From positions 124,001 through 188,000 of the forward strand of contig NZ_JAMRYR010000005.1 in the NCBI RefSeq assembly GCF_028437565.1: 64,000 nucleotides of DNA, read 5' to 3'. Below, in pieces: positions 37,909-46,466 of this stretch. The notes below the pieces were generated by a model. It was given only the letters and a program-made list of their open reading frames with translations. It had not been told where the DNA came from and did no database searches. The DNA comes from Actinomyces sp. B33. GTDB lineage: Bacteria > Actinomycetota > Actinomycetes > Actinomycetales > Actinomycetaceae. How positions within the stretch are numbered: the first letter of the stretch is position 1; every line of letters starts with the position of its first letter. Position numbers and translations under genes: made by a program.

Positions 37909-38975
37909 GTACTCGAACAGGATCGGCCCCGCGCCGAAACCCCCTGGCCGGCATCGACACCCGGATCATCTGGACCCTCGTCGCCATCATCCTGCTCATC
38001 GCCATCTGCGCGATCAAGGACCCGACGTTCTTGCGGATCGGCTTCACCGGCGGGAGTCTCAACGGCCCCCTCATTGACGTCCTGCGCAACTCCGCGCCCT
38101 ACCTGATGATCGCCGTCGGCATGACCTTCGTCGTCTCGACGGCGGGGATCGACCTGTCCGTCGGAGCGGTCATGGCCGTCTCGGGCGCCATCGCCATGAC
38201 CCTCCTGCAGGGGGCCTCGGGCACCAGCGGGGCGATCGTCGCCCTCGCCGGCGCCCTGGGGGCCTGCGCCCTCATCGGCGCGTGGAACGGGGCGCTCGTC
38301 GCCTACATCGGACTCCAGCCCTTCGTCACCACGCTCATCATGATGCTCGCCGGGCGCGGCATCGCCAAGGTCATCACCGACGGCGAGAACCTCGCCGCCA
38401 CGAACGACTCCTTCAAGGCCCTGGCTACCGGCCACCTCCTCGGGCTGCCCCTGGCGTGGGTCCTCGCGACCCTCATCGTCGTCGCCGTCGCGCTGCTCAT
38501 GCGGCGCACCGCCCTGGGCCTGGAGATCGAGGCCGTCGGCCTCAACCCCGTCGCCTCGCGCATGGCCGGCATCGAGCCGCGTCGTATCCTCTTCACCGTC
38601 TACATCATCTCCGCCGTCCTGGCCGCGATGGCCGGCGTCTTCTCCGTCGGCAACGTCATGCGCGTCGAGCCGGCCAACACCGGCATGGGCTACGAGATGG
38701 ACGCGATCCTCGCCGTCGTCATCGGCGGGACCTCCCTGCTGGGCGGGCGCTTCTCCCTCCTGGGGACTTACCTGGGCGCTCTGATGATCCCGATGCTCGA
38801 GAAGACGATCGTCTGGCTGGGCATCCCCAACGCCGCGACGCCCGCCTTCAAGGCGATCATCGTCATCGCGGTGTGCGTCCTGCAGTCCGGGCTCGTCGCC
38901 AAGCTGACGACCCGCAAAGCCAAGCCCCCGCTCCCGCACGAGACCGAGCCCGCCGTGGCCAAGGAGGTGGCGTGA
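37905..38975 (+). CDS. ytfT: Furanose-type sugar ABC transporter, permease 1 (YtfT-like)
   Basis: A 356-residue membrane protein of the CUT2 permease family, with about nine hydrophobic segments and the loop TFVVSTAGIDLSVGAVMAVSGAIAMTLL. ILAVVIGGTSLLGGRFSLLGTYLGALM matches the second conserved loop. The start GTG 37905 overlaps the ATPase stop. It pairs with the following YjfF-like gene, as in E. coli ytfT-yjfF, where two different permeases form the pore. Confidence 0.92.
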   Translation: MSTRTGSAPRRNPLAGIDTRIIWTLVAIILLIAICAIKDPTFLRIGFTGGSLNGPLIDVLRNSAPYLMIAVGMTFVVSTAGIDLSVGAVMAVSGAIAMTLLQGASGTSGAIVALAGALGACALIGAWNGALVAYIGLQPFVTTLIMMLAGRGIAKVITDGENLAATNDSFKALATGHLLGLPLAWVLATLIVVAVALLMRRTALGLEIEAVGLNPVASRMAGIEPRRILFTVYIISAVLAAMAGVFSVGNVMRVEPANTGMGYEMDAILAVVIGGTSLLGGRFSLLGTYLGALMIPMLEKTIVWLGIPNAATPAFKAIIVIAVCVLQSGLVAKLTTRKAKPPLPHETEPAVAKEVA

Positions 38976-38977
38976 CC

Positions 38978-40063
38978 ATGAGCACGCAATCCGCAGGCAA
39001 GAGCCGCTTCAACGCGTGGCTGACCCGGGACCTCAACAAGATCCCGACCTACGTCGCCGTCGCCGTTCTCCTCGCCCTCTTCATCGTCGGACAGCTCGCC
39101 TACGGCAAGTTCTTCCGGCTCAACACGGTCTCGTCGCTCTTCAACGACAACGCCTACCTCATCATCCTCGCCATCGCGATGACCCTGCCGATCCTCATCG
39201 GCGGCATCGACCTGTCCGTGGGCGCCGTCATCGCCCTGAGCTCGGTCGTCGGGTGCACCATGGCGAACGCGGGCGTCCCCTGGCCGGTCGTGGCCGTCGT
39301 GATGATCCTCATCGGGACGACGATGGGCGCGCTGTCGGGTGTCCTCGTGCGGTTCTTCGACATGCAGCCGTTCATCGCGACGCTGGCGACGATGTACCTG
39401 GGCCAGGGCATCGCCGCGATGATCTCGAGCAAGCCGATCGTCCTCGACGAGGGCAACGGGCTGCGCCTCCTGGGGACGAAGCTCACCCTCGTCGACGGTC
39501 CGAAGGTCAACGACCTGACGGTCTCCGTGGGCGTCATCATCGCCGCGCTCGTCGTCCTCATCGCCTACTTCGTCATGCACCGCACCCGCACGGGGCGGAC
39601 CATCTACGCGATGGGCGCTCCCGCGAAGGACTCGGCGCGCCTGATGGGCCTGCCCACGGGGCGCTCCCTGTCGTCGATCTTCCTGCTGTCGGGGACGTTC
39701 TCGGGCATCGCCTCGGTCGTCTACGTCGCCGGGGTCGGCAAGGGGCAGAACATCCTCGGCCAGGGGTGGGAGCTCAACGCCGTGGCCGCCGCCGTCATCG
39801 GCGGGACGATCATCACCGGCGGCGCCGGGTACGTCCTCGGTTCGATCGTCGGAGCTCTCGTCTTCGCGACGACGAGCCTGATCATCACCCGCGATGGGCG
39901 CATCCCCCCGGCCGCGACGACGATCATCACCGGATTGATGCTCCTCCTGTTCGTCGTCGTCCAAAGGCTCATCATCTTCTTCGCCGAACGGCAACGGGCC
40001 AAGGGCGGGCGGATGATGAGCGCCGCTCCCGAGGGTTCTCAGTCGGTACCCGAACGGGTCTGA
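38978..40063 (+). CDS. yjfF: Furanose-type sugar ABC transporter, permease 2 (YjfF-like)
   Basis: The second permease of the transporter, 361 residues. It has the LPILIGGIDLSVGAVIALSSVVG loop and AVAAAVIGGTIITGGAGYVLGSIVGAL. A good ribosome binding site (AAGGAGG, 38961-38967) favours ATG 38978; GTG 38972, which would overlap the previous stop codon, is also possible. The gene ends the operon, followed by a hairpin terminator. Confidence 0.92.
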   Translation: MSTQSAGKSRFNAWLTRDLNKIPTYVAVAVLLALFIVGQLAYGKFFRLNTVSSLFNDNAYLIILAIAMTLPILIGGIDLSVGAVIALSSVVGCTMANAGVPWPVVAVVMILIGTTMGALSGVLVRFFDMQPFIATLATMYLGQGIAAMISSKPIVLDEGNGLRLLGTKLTLVDGPKVNDLTVSVGVIIAALVVLIAYFVMHRTRTGRTIYAMGAPAKDSARLMGLPTGRSLSSIFLLSGTFSGIASVVYVAGVGKGQNILGQGWELNAVAAAVIGGTIITGGAGYVLGSIVGALVFATTSLIITRDGRIPPAATTIITGLMLLLFVVVQRLIIFFAERQRAKGGRMMSAAPEGSQSVPERV

Positions 40064-40081
40064 GACCCGTTCGCCGCCCGT

Positions 40082-40118
40082 CGCGTCGCCCCTTCCCGCC
40101 CCGGGAGGGGGCGACGCG
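40082..40118 (+). terminator. Hairpin terminator after the yjfF-like gene
   Basis: CGCGTCGCCCCTTCCCG (40082-40098) pairs with CGGGAGGGGGCGACGCG (40102-40118) through one G-T wobble, with a three-base loop, 18 bases after the stop codon. Confidence 0.75.
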
Positions 40119-40252
40119 CGTCCATCAGGTGGGAATCCGTCACGAAATCGGCGAAAACACGCGCCAGAACTGACAATTCGCCTCCGTATTCCGTAATGTT
40201 TCCCCGTGACCATCTTCGTGGTCCCCGACAACGACAGGAATGAGGTTCCTAC

Positions 40253-40534
40253 ATGTCCGTGAATCGCACCGAGCTCGTCGCTCAGATCGCCGAGCGCGCC
40301 AACCTGACCAAGGTCCAGGCGGATGCCGCTCTGGGCGCCTTCCAGGACGTTCTCGTCGAGTCCCTGGCCAAGGGCGAGTCCGTCAAGGTCACCGGCCTGC
40401 TGTCGGTCGAGCGCGTCGAGCGCGCCGCTCGCACGGGCCGCAACCCCCGTACGGGCGAGGAGATCCAGATCCCCGCGGGCTACGGCGTCAAGCTGTCGGC
40501 GGGCTCGACCCTGAAGAAGGCCGTCGCCAAGTGA
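40253..40534 (+). CDS. HU family DNA-binding protein
   Basis: A 93-residue histone-like protein that bends and packages DNA. It shows the HU pattern: VNRTELVAQIAERANLTKVQADAALGAF, the beta-arm region VERAARTGRNPRTGEEIQIPAG with the tip motif RNPxTG, and the end VKLSAGSTLKKAV. ATG 40253 follows AGGAATGAGG. Length and composition are typical; there is no Lys/Ala-rich tail as seen in mycobacterial HupB. It is monocistronic between two terminators. Confidence 0.96.
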   Translation: MSVNRTELVAQIAERANLTKVQADAALGAFQDVLVESLAKGESVKVTGLLSVERVERAARTGRNPRTGEEIQIPAGYGVKLSAGSTLKKAVAK

Positions 40535-40555
40535 TCGCGGCCTGAACGACGACGC

Positions 40556-40585
40556 GGAGGGCGGTGCCGATCGGCACCGCCCTCC
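40556..40585. terminator. Bidirectional terminator between HU and the ROK regulator
   Basis: GGAGGGCGGTGCCGA and its exact complement form a 30-base perfect palindrome starting 21 bases after the HU stop. It ends three bases before the stop codon of the convergent ROK gene, so it serves both. Confidence 0.8.
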
Positions 40586-40587
40586 CG

Positions 40588-41727
40588 TCATGCGCGGGGC
40601 TTGATCTCGCGGGCCCGGGCGATGGCCCCGAGGACGCCCCCGTTCTCGCCCGTCGAGGCCGCCTCGATGATGAGGCGGCGGGTGATCAGCGGGTGGCACC
40701 CGGTGTACAGGGCCGCCCGCACCGAGGCGAGGAACACCTCGACGGTCGACAGCCGTCCCCCGATGAAGACGGCGTCGGGGTTGAAGAAGCCGGCGACGAG
40801 GCACAGGGCCTCGCCCAGTCGGGTCCCCGCGGTGCGCAGGAGGCGGACCGCGAGGGCGTCCCCGTCGATGGCGCTGGCGATGAGGTCGTCGGTGCCCGCG
40901 GCGCCGCCGGTCAGGCGGTTCCATTGGCGGCCCAGGGCGCGTCCGGACACGACGGTGTCGAGGCACCCGGTCTTGCCGCAGGAGCAGGGCTCGTCGCCGG
41001 TCCCGGTGATGCGCACGTGGGAGATGTCGCCGGCCGACCCGGTCGCGCCCCGGTGGATGCGCGAGCCGATGACGACCCCGACGCCCAGGGCGCTGCCGGC
41101 CTTGACGCTGAGGGAGCTGCGGATGCCCGTGTGGGCGAGGTGCTCGCCGAGGGCGAGGAGGTCGGCGTCGTTCTCGACGGCGACGGGCGCGCGGTACCTG
41201 TCGGCGAAGAACTGCTCGACGGGGAAGCCGTGCCAGCCGGGCAGTCGCGCCCCCGAGTCGACGGATCCGCGGTCGGGGTCGATCGGTCCGGGCAGGCCGA
41301 TGCACACGGAGCCGGGCGAGGCGCGTCCGTGGTCGGTGAGCATCGCGTCGAACCGGTCGGCGAGGGAGGGGAGCAGGACCTCGGGTCCGGACGAGGTGTC
41401 GATGTCGAGGTCGACGAGGTCGAGGATCGTCCCGTCGTCCTCGGCCAGGGCGAGGCGGGCGTGGCGGGTGCCGAGGTCGGCCGCGAGGACGGGGGAGAGG
41501 GCCGAGGCGAGGCGCAGGGTGCGCGAGGGGCGCCCCCCGGTCGAGGGGGCGGATCCCGACTCGACGACGAGGCCGGCCGCGATGAGCTCGTGGATGCGCA
41601 GGGAGACGATCGAGGTGGACACGCCGAGGTCGCGGGCGAGGGCGGGGCGGGTCGAGGAGGGGCGGCGCTCGAGGGCGTCGAGCAGGCGCCGGTGGATGTC
41701 CAGGAGCGCTGGATCGTCGATGCTCAT
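40588..41727 (-). CDS. ROK family transcriptional repressor
   Basis: A 379-residue protein with an N-terminal winged helix (RPALARDLGVSTSIVSLRIHELIAAGLVVE) followed by the ROK sugar-kinase-like fold: LAADLGTRHARLALAED, IGLPGPID, VENDADLLALGEHL, and the zinc-type motif CSCGKTGCLDTVVSG. Proteins of this design (NagC/XylR/Mlc) bind an operator unless a sugar is present. I chose ATG 41727, which follows GAGGAGG on the minus strand; the frame is open further upstream. It is divergent from the fucosidase operon and very probably controls it through the inverted repeat at 41858-41879. Confidence 0.9.
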   Translation of the reverse strand: MSIDDPALLDIHRRLLDALERRPSSTRPALARDLGVSTSIVSLRIHELIAAGLVVESGSAPSTGGRPSRTLRLASALSPVLAADLGTRHARLALAEDDGTILDLVDLDIDTSSGPEVLLPSLADRFDAMLTDHGRASPGSVCIGLPGPIDPDRGSVDSGARLPGWHGFPVEQFFADRYRAPVAVENDADLLALGEHLAHTGIRSSLSVKAGSALGVGVVIGSRIHRGATGSAGDISHVRITGTGDEPCSCGKTGCLDTVVSGRALGRQWNRLTGGAAGTDDLIASAIDGDALAVRLLRTAGTRLGEALCLVAGFFNPDAVFIGGRLSTVEVFLASVRAALYTGCHPLITRRLIIEAASTGENGGVLGAIARAREIKPRA

Positions 41728-41857
41728 GGATCCTGTGCCTCCTCTTCGTCCAAATCGTTGAGTGAAGTGTAGGCCGATCTTCGGTGATCGGCGGAGCGAA
41801 CAACCGTTATGCATTTGTGAACTACGAGGGTTATGCGTTCTTTCGGGGAATGCGCTA

Positions 41858-41879
41858 TTGTCCGATTGGTGTAGGACAA
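41858..41879. promoter_or_regulatory. Inverted repeat, candidate ROK operator
   Basis: TTGTCC and GGACAA separated by ten bases, located 40 bases before the fucosidase ATG and in the divergent gap with the ROK regulator gene. The left half overlaps a possible -10 box (TATTGT, 41856-41861). Confidence 0.55.
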
Positions 41880-41918
41880 AGTAGTTCTGTTCATCCGATT
41901 CATTGGAGGAAGTTGCTG

Positions 41919-43223
41919 ATGCCGCGACCCGTCACCCCGGAGCAGGCCGCCGCCCACGCATGGTTCGACCACGACCGGTTCGGCCTGTTCGTGCACTACG
42001 GCATCTACTCCGTCGCCGCCCGCCACGAATGGGTGATGACCCGCGAGCGGCGCACCGTCGAGGACTACGAGAAGTACGCCGAGTTCTTCGACCCCGACCT
42101 CTTCGACGCCCGCGAGATCGCCCGAGCCGCCAAGAGCGCCGGAATGGGATACGCCGTCCTGACGACCAAGCACCACGACGGCTTCTGCCTGTGGGACTCG
42201 GCCCTGACCGACTACACCTCCCAGGCCCACCAGGGCCGCGACCTCGTGCGCGAATGGGTCGACGCCCTGCGCGCCGAAGGACTGCGCGTCGGCCTCTACC
42301 ACTCGCTCATCGACTGGCACCACCCCGACTTCCCCTACGACTTCCACCACCCCCGCCGCGACGACCCCGACGCCCACGACCCCCACCCCGAGCGGACCAT
42401 GGAGGAGTACCGCCGCTACCTCCACGGCCAGGTCCGAGAACTCCTCACCGGCTACGGGACGATCGACTACCTCTTCTTCGACTTCTCCTACCCCTGGAAG
42501 CTCGAGGGATTCACCGGCAAGGGACACGACGACTGGGGATCGGTCGAGCTCCTCGACATGTGCACCCGCCTCCAACCCGGCATCCTCGTCAACGACCGCC
42601 TCGACATCCCCGGCGACCTCGTCACCCCCGAGCAGTACCAGCCCAGCGCCCCGATGACCCTCGCGGGCCGGCGCGTGCGATGGGAGGCCTGTCAGACCCT
42701 CAACGGCTCCTGGGGCTACGACCGGGACAACACGGACTACAAGAGCCACGACATGCTCGTGCGCATGCTCGTCGACACCGTCTCCAAGGACGGCAACCTC
42801 ATCCTCAACATCGGCCCCGACGCCCGCGGCGCCATCACCGCCGCCGATCGGGACGCCCTCGACGCCATCGGCGAATGGATGCGACTGCACCGCGCCTCGA
42901 TCATCGGCGCCGGCGCCGCCGACGGCTTCACCGCCCCCGCCGGCACGGTCCTCACCCGCCGCGCCGACCGCCTCTACGTCCACCTCCTCCACTGGCCCTT
43001 CGGCCACCTCCACCTGCCCGACCTGGCCGGCCGGGTCCGCTTCGCGCGCCTCCTCAACGACGGCTCCGAACTGCCGATGAGCGTCCTGCCGCCCGACAAG
43101 GAGGCCCTATCCACCGACCTGGGAGGGCAACCCGAGGGGACCCTCACCCTCACGCTCCCAGTGCGCCGACCCGACGCACTGGTCCCCGTCATCGAGCTCT
43201 ACCTCGACGACGCAGACGAATGA
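41919..43223 (+). CDS. Alpha-L-fucosidase, GH29 family
   Basis: A 434-residue intracellular-type glycosidase without signal peptide, so it would act on imported oligosaccharides. It has the GH29 hallmarks WFDHDRFGLFVHYGIYSV, KHHDGFCLWDS, LYHSLIDWHHPDF, and the nucleophile region TIDYLFFDFSYPW (the family usually has WFDG; here FFDFS). SKDGNLILNIGPDARGAI is also typical. The start ATG 41919 follows TGGAGGAAG; the frame is open back to 41784 through the operator, which is not coding. The carboxy-terminal beta-sandwich is short. It heads the operon with a CUT1 transporter, M81 peptidase, ROK kinase and CutC. Confidence 0.9.
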   Translation: MPRPVTPEQAAAHAWFDHDRFGLFVHYGIYSVAARHEWVMTRERRTVEDYEKYAEFFDPDLFDAREIARAAKSAGMGYAVLTTKHHDGFCLWDSALTDYTSQAHQGRDLVREWVDALRAEGLRVGLYHSLIDWHHPDFPYDFHHPRRDDPDAHDPHPERTMEEYRRYLHGQVRELLTGYGTIDYLFFDFSYPWKLEGFTGKGHDDWGSVELLDMCTRLQPGILVNDRLDIPGDLVTPEQYQPSAPMTLAGRRVRWEACQTLNGSWGYDRDNTDYKSHDMLVRMLVDTVSKDGNLILNIGPDARGAITAADRDALDAIGEWMRLHRASIIGAGAADGFTAPAGTVLTRRADRLYVHLLHWPFGHLHLPDLAGRVRFARLLNDGSELPMSVLPPDKEALSTDLGGQPEGTLTLTLPVRRPDALVPVIELYLDDADE

Positions 43224-43273
43224 CACCGACGAGAACCCAACGACCGCGCACCGACCTCAAAGGAGAGAACACC

Positions 43274-44557
43274 ATGAAGATGCGCTACACCGCCCTCGCC
43301 GTCGCCACGGCGATGACCGCCTCCCTCGGGCTGGCCGCCTGCTCGGGCGGCTCCGGCTCCGGGACGACCGCGACCGCCGACGGCACGATCGCCCTGACCT
43401 GGGACATGTGGGGCAGCTCCGACACCGACCTCAAATGGATCGAGGACACCGCCAACGTCGTCCGCGAGCAGAACCCCGACATCGAGCTCACGACGAACGT
43501 CGCCTCATGGGGCGACTACTTCACCAAGCTCACCTCGAACATGTCCTCCGGGCAGCTGTCGTGCCTGACCTCGATGAACGGCCAGAAGCTCTCGGTCTTC
43601 CACCCCGCCCTCTCGCCCCTGACCGACGAGGACCTCGCAACCGCCGGCATCGACCCAGCCGACTTCACCGACGGAGCCCTCGACATCCTCACCTATGACG
43701 GCACCCTCTACGGCATCCCCTACGACGTCGCTGCCATGCTCGTCTACTACAACAAGGACATGCTCGCCGAGACCGGGACCCCCGAGCCCGTCAACGGCTG
43801 GACCTTCGACGATTTCGTCGCCACCGCCAAGGGGGCGACGACCGATGCTCACAAGGGCTTCGGCATGGGCATGGGCGAGTTCCAATGGCTCGCCCTGCCG
43901 ATCGCCAAATCCGGCGTTCAGCCCGTCGCCGCCGACGGCACGCTCCAACTGACCGACCCGAAGTTCGTCGAGGCCGCCGAGTGGTACGCCTCCCTGGCCA
44001 CCGCCGAGGGCGTCGCCGACCCCGTCCCCTCGGCCTCCGAGGCCGGCTGGGGCGAGGACCAGTACTCCTCGGCCAACACCGCCATGGCCGTCGACGGCAC
44101 GTGGAACGCCCAGGGCTACTTCACCAACGAGAAGGGCTTCGCCGCGGGCGCCGTCACCCTGCCGAAGAACGCCGACGGCTCCTCCGTTGGCCTCGTCCTC
44201 GGCTCCGGATTCGGCATCGCCGCCACCTGCCAGGGCCCCGAGCGCGAGGCCGCGCTCAAAGTCCTCGGATCCCTCGTCTCCAAGGAGGCCCAGGACCTGA
44301 TCTCGTCGTCCGGGCGCTCCTACCCGTCGCGCGTCGAATCCCAGCCGCTGTACTTCGACTCCCTCGACGAGGCCTACCGCGAGGACGTCCGCACCGTCTT
44401 CGAGGCCGCGTTCTCCGGACTCCAGGGCCAGCACGTCAACGAGAAGTGGGCTCAGGTCTCGGAGTACTTCACCCCGAACCTCGTCTCCGTGTACACCGGC
44501 GACTCGACGATGGCCGACATGCTGGGCAACGCCCAGAAGCAGTTCGGCCAGAACTGA
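43274..44557 (+). CDS. CUT1 sugar ABC transporter, substrate-binding lipoprotein
   Basis: A 427-residue lipoprotein (signal peptide with lipobox LAAC) of the MalE/UgpB-like extracellular solute-binding family: LTWDMWGSSDTDLKWIEDTANVV, then GIPYDVAAMLVYYNKDMLAETGTPEPVNGWTFDDFV, and AMAVDGTWNAQGYF. Such proteins feed two-permease transporters that rely on a shared ATPase (MsiK-like) encoded elsewhere; indeed no ATPase is found here. Ligand is unknown, but the neighbouring fucosidase suggests an oligosaccharide, perhaps fucosylated. ATG 43274 has AGGAGAG upstream. Confidence 0.91.
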   Translation: MKMRYTALAVATAMTASLGLAACSGGSGSGTTATADGTIALTWDMWGSSDTDLKWIEDTANVVREQNPDIELTTNVASWGDYFTKLTSNMSSGQLSCLTSMNGQKLSVFHPALSPLTDEDLATAGIDPADFTDGALDILTYDGTLYGIPYDVAAMLVYYNKDMLAETGTPEPVNGWTFDDFVATAKGATTDAHKGFGMGMGEFQWLALPIAKSGVQPVAADGTLQLTDPKFVEAAEWYASLATAEGVADPVPSASEAGWGEDQYSSANTAMAVDGTWNAQGYFTNEKGFAAGAVTLPKNADGSSVGLVLGSGFGIAATCQGPEREAALKVLGSLVSKEAQDLISSSGRSYPSRVESQPLYFDSLDEAYREDVRTVFEAAFSGLQGQHVNEKWAQVSEYFTPNLVSVYTGDSTMADMLGNAQKQFGQN

Positions 44558-44582
44558 CCCGACCAGAGGAACCACCGACGCC

Positions 44583-45497
44583 ATGACCACCACACCTGTG
44601 TCCCGCCCCCGGCGGAGCAGGCTGCGCAGGGCGGAGTCCCTCCAGGCGCTGGGCTTCGCCAGCCCGGCCCTGGTGGGGCTCTGCCTCTTCACAGTCGTCC
44701 CCGTCGTCCTGTCCATCGTCATGAGCCTGTACGACTGGCCGGCCTTCGGGCAGAGGCGATTCGTCGGCCTGGACAACTACGCCTGGCTGATGACCCAGAG
44801 CCCCGACTTCTGGCCCGCCCTGCGCAACTCGGTGGTCTTCACCGTCCTGTACGTCCCGGCGAACATCATCGTGTCACTGGGGCTCGCCCTCCTCATCGGG
44901 CCGAGGATCCGCGGGCGCAACGCCTTCCGCGTCCTCTTCTTCATCCCCGTCGTCACCCCCATGGTCGCCAACGTCCTCGTGTGGCGCATGCTCCTGCAGC
45001 CCCAGGGCCTGTTCAACGGCATCTCCCAGTCGTGGTTCGGCTACGAACTGCCCGTGTTCCTCTCCGACCCGCACTGGGCGATGGCGATGATCGTCATCAT
45101 GTCGGTGTGGCAGGGGCAGGGGTACAACATGCTGATCTTCTCCGCCGCCCTCGAGGAACTGCCCGATTCGGTGATGGAGGCCGCCCGCATCGACGGGGCC
45201 AGCGGGGCGACGATGCTCTTCAAAGTCGTCCTGCCGATGATCTCCCCGTCGATCTTCTTCGCCGCCGTCATGACCGTCATCTCCTCCCTCCAGGTCTTCG
45301 TCCAGCCGCAGCTGCTCACCGGCGGCGGTCCCGGCAACTCGACCCTGCCCCTCGTGATGTTCATCTACAACACGGGCTTCAAGTTCCACCAGCTCGGCGT
45401 CGCCGCGGCCGCCGCGTGGATCCTCTTCGCCCTGGTCATCCTCGTGACCGCCTTCCAATTCGCCGCCCAGAGGAGGTGGGTCCACTATGAAGCGTGA
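44583..45497 (+). CDS. CUT1 sugar ABC transporter, permease 1 (MalF-like)
   Basis: A 304-residue membrane protein with six predicted membrane segments and the EAA loop LEELPDSVMEAARIDGASGATMLFKVVLPMISP, which contacts the ATPase. The N-terminal part (LQALGFASPALVGLCLFTVVPVVLSIVMSLYDW) is typical of the first CUT1 permease. It overlaps the second permease gene by 11 bases. Confidence 0.93.
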   Translation: MTTTPVSRPRRSRLRRAESLQALGFASPALVGLCLFTVVPVVLSIVMSLYDWPAFGQRRFVGLDNYAWLMTQSPDFWPALRNSVVFTVLYVPANIIVSLGLALLIGPRIRGRNAFRVLFFIPVVTPMVANVLVWRMLLQPQGLFNGISQSWFGYELPVFLSDPHWAMAMIVIMSVWQGQGYNMLIFSAALEELPDSVMEAARIDGASGATMLFKVVLPMISPSIFFAAVMTVISSLQVFVQPQLLTGGGPGNSTLPLVMFIYNTGFKFHQLGVAAAAAWILFALVILVTAFQFAAQRRWVHYEA

Positions 45498-46377
45498 CGC
45501 CCGAGAGCCCGAGCGCGCGAAGAACACCCGCGTGGGACTCCTGGGCGGGGAGCCCACGCCGTTCAAGGACGCGATCCAGCACCTCGCCGTCTGGGCCTCG
45601 GCCCTGATCTTCGCCTCGCCCCTCGTCTACGCGTTCTTCTCCTCCCTCAAGGCCAAGGAGGAGGTCTTCTCGATGCCGCCGACCCTCTTCGGGGCCAGGC
45701 TGCGATGGGAGAACTACATCGAGGTCTTCACCTACGGGCCGTTCCTGCGCTACATCGGCAACTCGTTCCTCGTCGCGATCCTCGGGACCCTCGTCGTCCT
45801 CGTCGTCTCGACGACCGCCGGATACGCCTTCGCCAGGCTCAGGTGGAAGGGGCGCGAGGGCGCGTTCGTCCTGTTCCTCGCGACGATGATGATTCCCGCC
45901 GAGGTCCTCGTCATCCCGATGTTCATCCTCATGCAGAAGTTCGGATGGGTGAACACCTATCAGGCGCTCATCCTCCCCTTCGCCTTCGGCGCCTTCGGGA
46001 CCTTCCTCATCCGCCAGTTCATGCGGTCCATCCCCTACGAGATCGAGGAGGCGGCGCGCGTCGACGGAGCCGGCCCCGTGCGGACCTTCCTGCAGATCAT
46101 CCTGCCGCTGACGAAGTCGGCCATCGCGGTCCTGTCGGTGTTCACCTTCATGAGCTTCTGGAACTCCTACCTGTGGCCCCTGATCGTCACCGTCGACTAC
46201 CAGACCCTGGGCACCCTGCCCGTCGGCCTGACCTCCTTCTCCAGTCAGCACGGGACGCGCTACGAGCTCCAGATCGCCGCCTCGATGATCTCCATGGTCC
46301 CCACGACCCTGCTCGTCATCGTCCTGCAGAAGCACCTCATCAAGGGCATCTCCATGTCCGGCATGGGCGGGCGCTGA
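45487..46377 (+). CDS. CUT1 sugar ABC transporter, permease 2 (MalG-like)
   Basis: A 296-residue membrane protein with the EAA loop MRSIPYEIEEAARVDGAGPVRTFLQIILPLTKSAIAVL and the MalG-type ending (VVLQKHLIKGISMSGMGGR). Starts inside the end of the previous gene, so translation is coupled. Together with the upstream binding protein and permease it forms a complete CUT1 transporter except for the ATPase. Confidence 0.94.
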   Translation: MKRDAREPERAKNTRVGLLGGEPTPFKDAIQHLAVWASALIFASPLVYAFFSSLKAKEEVFSMPPTLFGARLRWENYIEVFTYGPFLRYIGNSFLVAILGTLVVLVVSTTAGYAFARLRWKGREGAFVLFLATMMIPAEVLVIPMFILMQKFGWVNTYQALILPFAFGAFGTFLIRQFMRSIPYEIEEAARVDGAGPVRTFLQIILPLTKSAIAVLSVFTFMSFWNSYLWPLIVTVDYQTLGTLPVGLTSFSSQHGTRYELQIAASMISMVPTTLLVIVLQKHLIKGISMSGMGGR

Positions 46378-46466
46378 CGCCCTCCCGAACCCCTCCCCTC
46401 CGACCGTCCCCGGCCGTGGCGCTCGCGCACCAGGCGCGCCGGCCACCCCTCTACTAGGAGAACATC

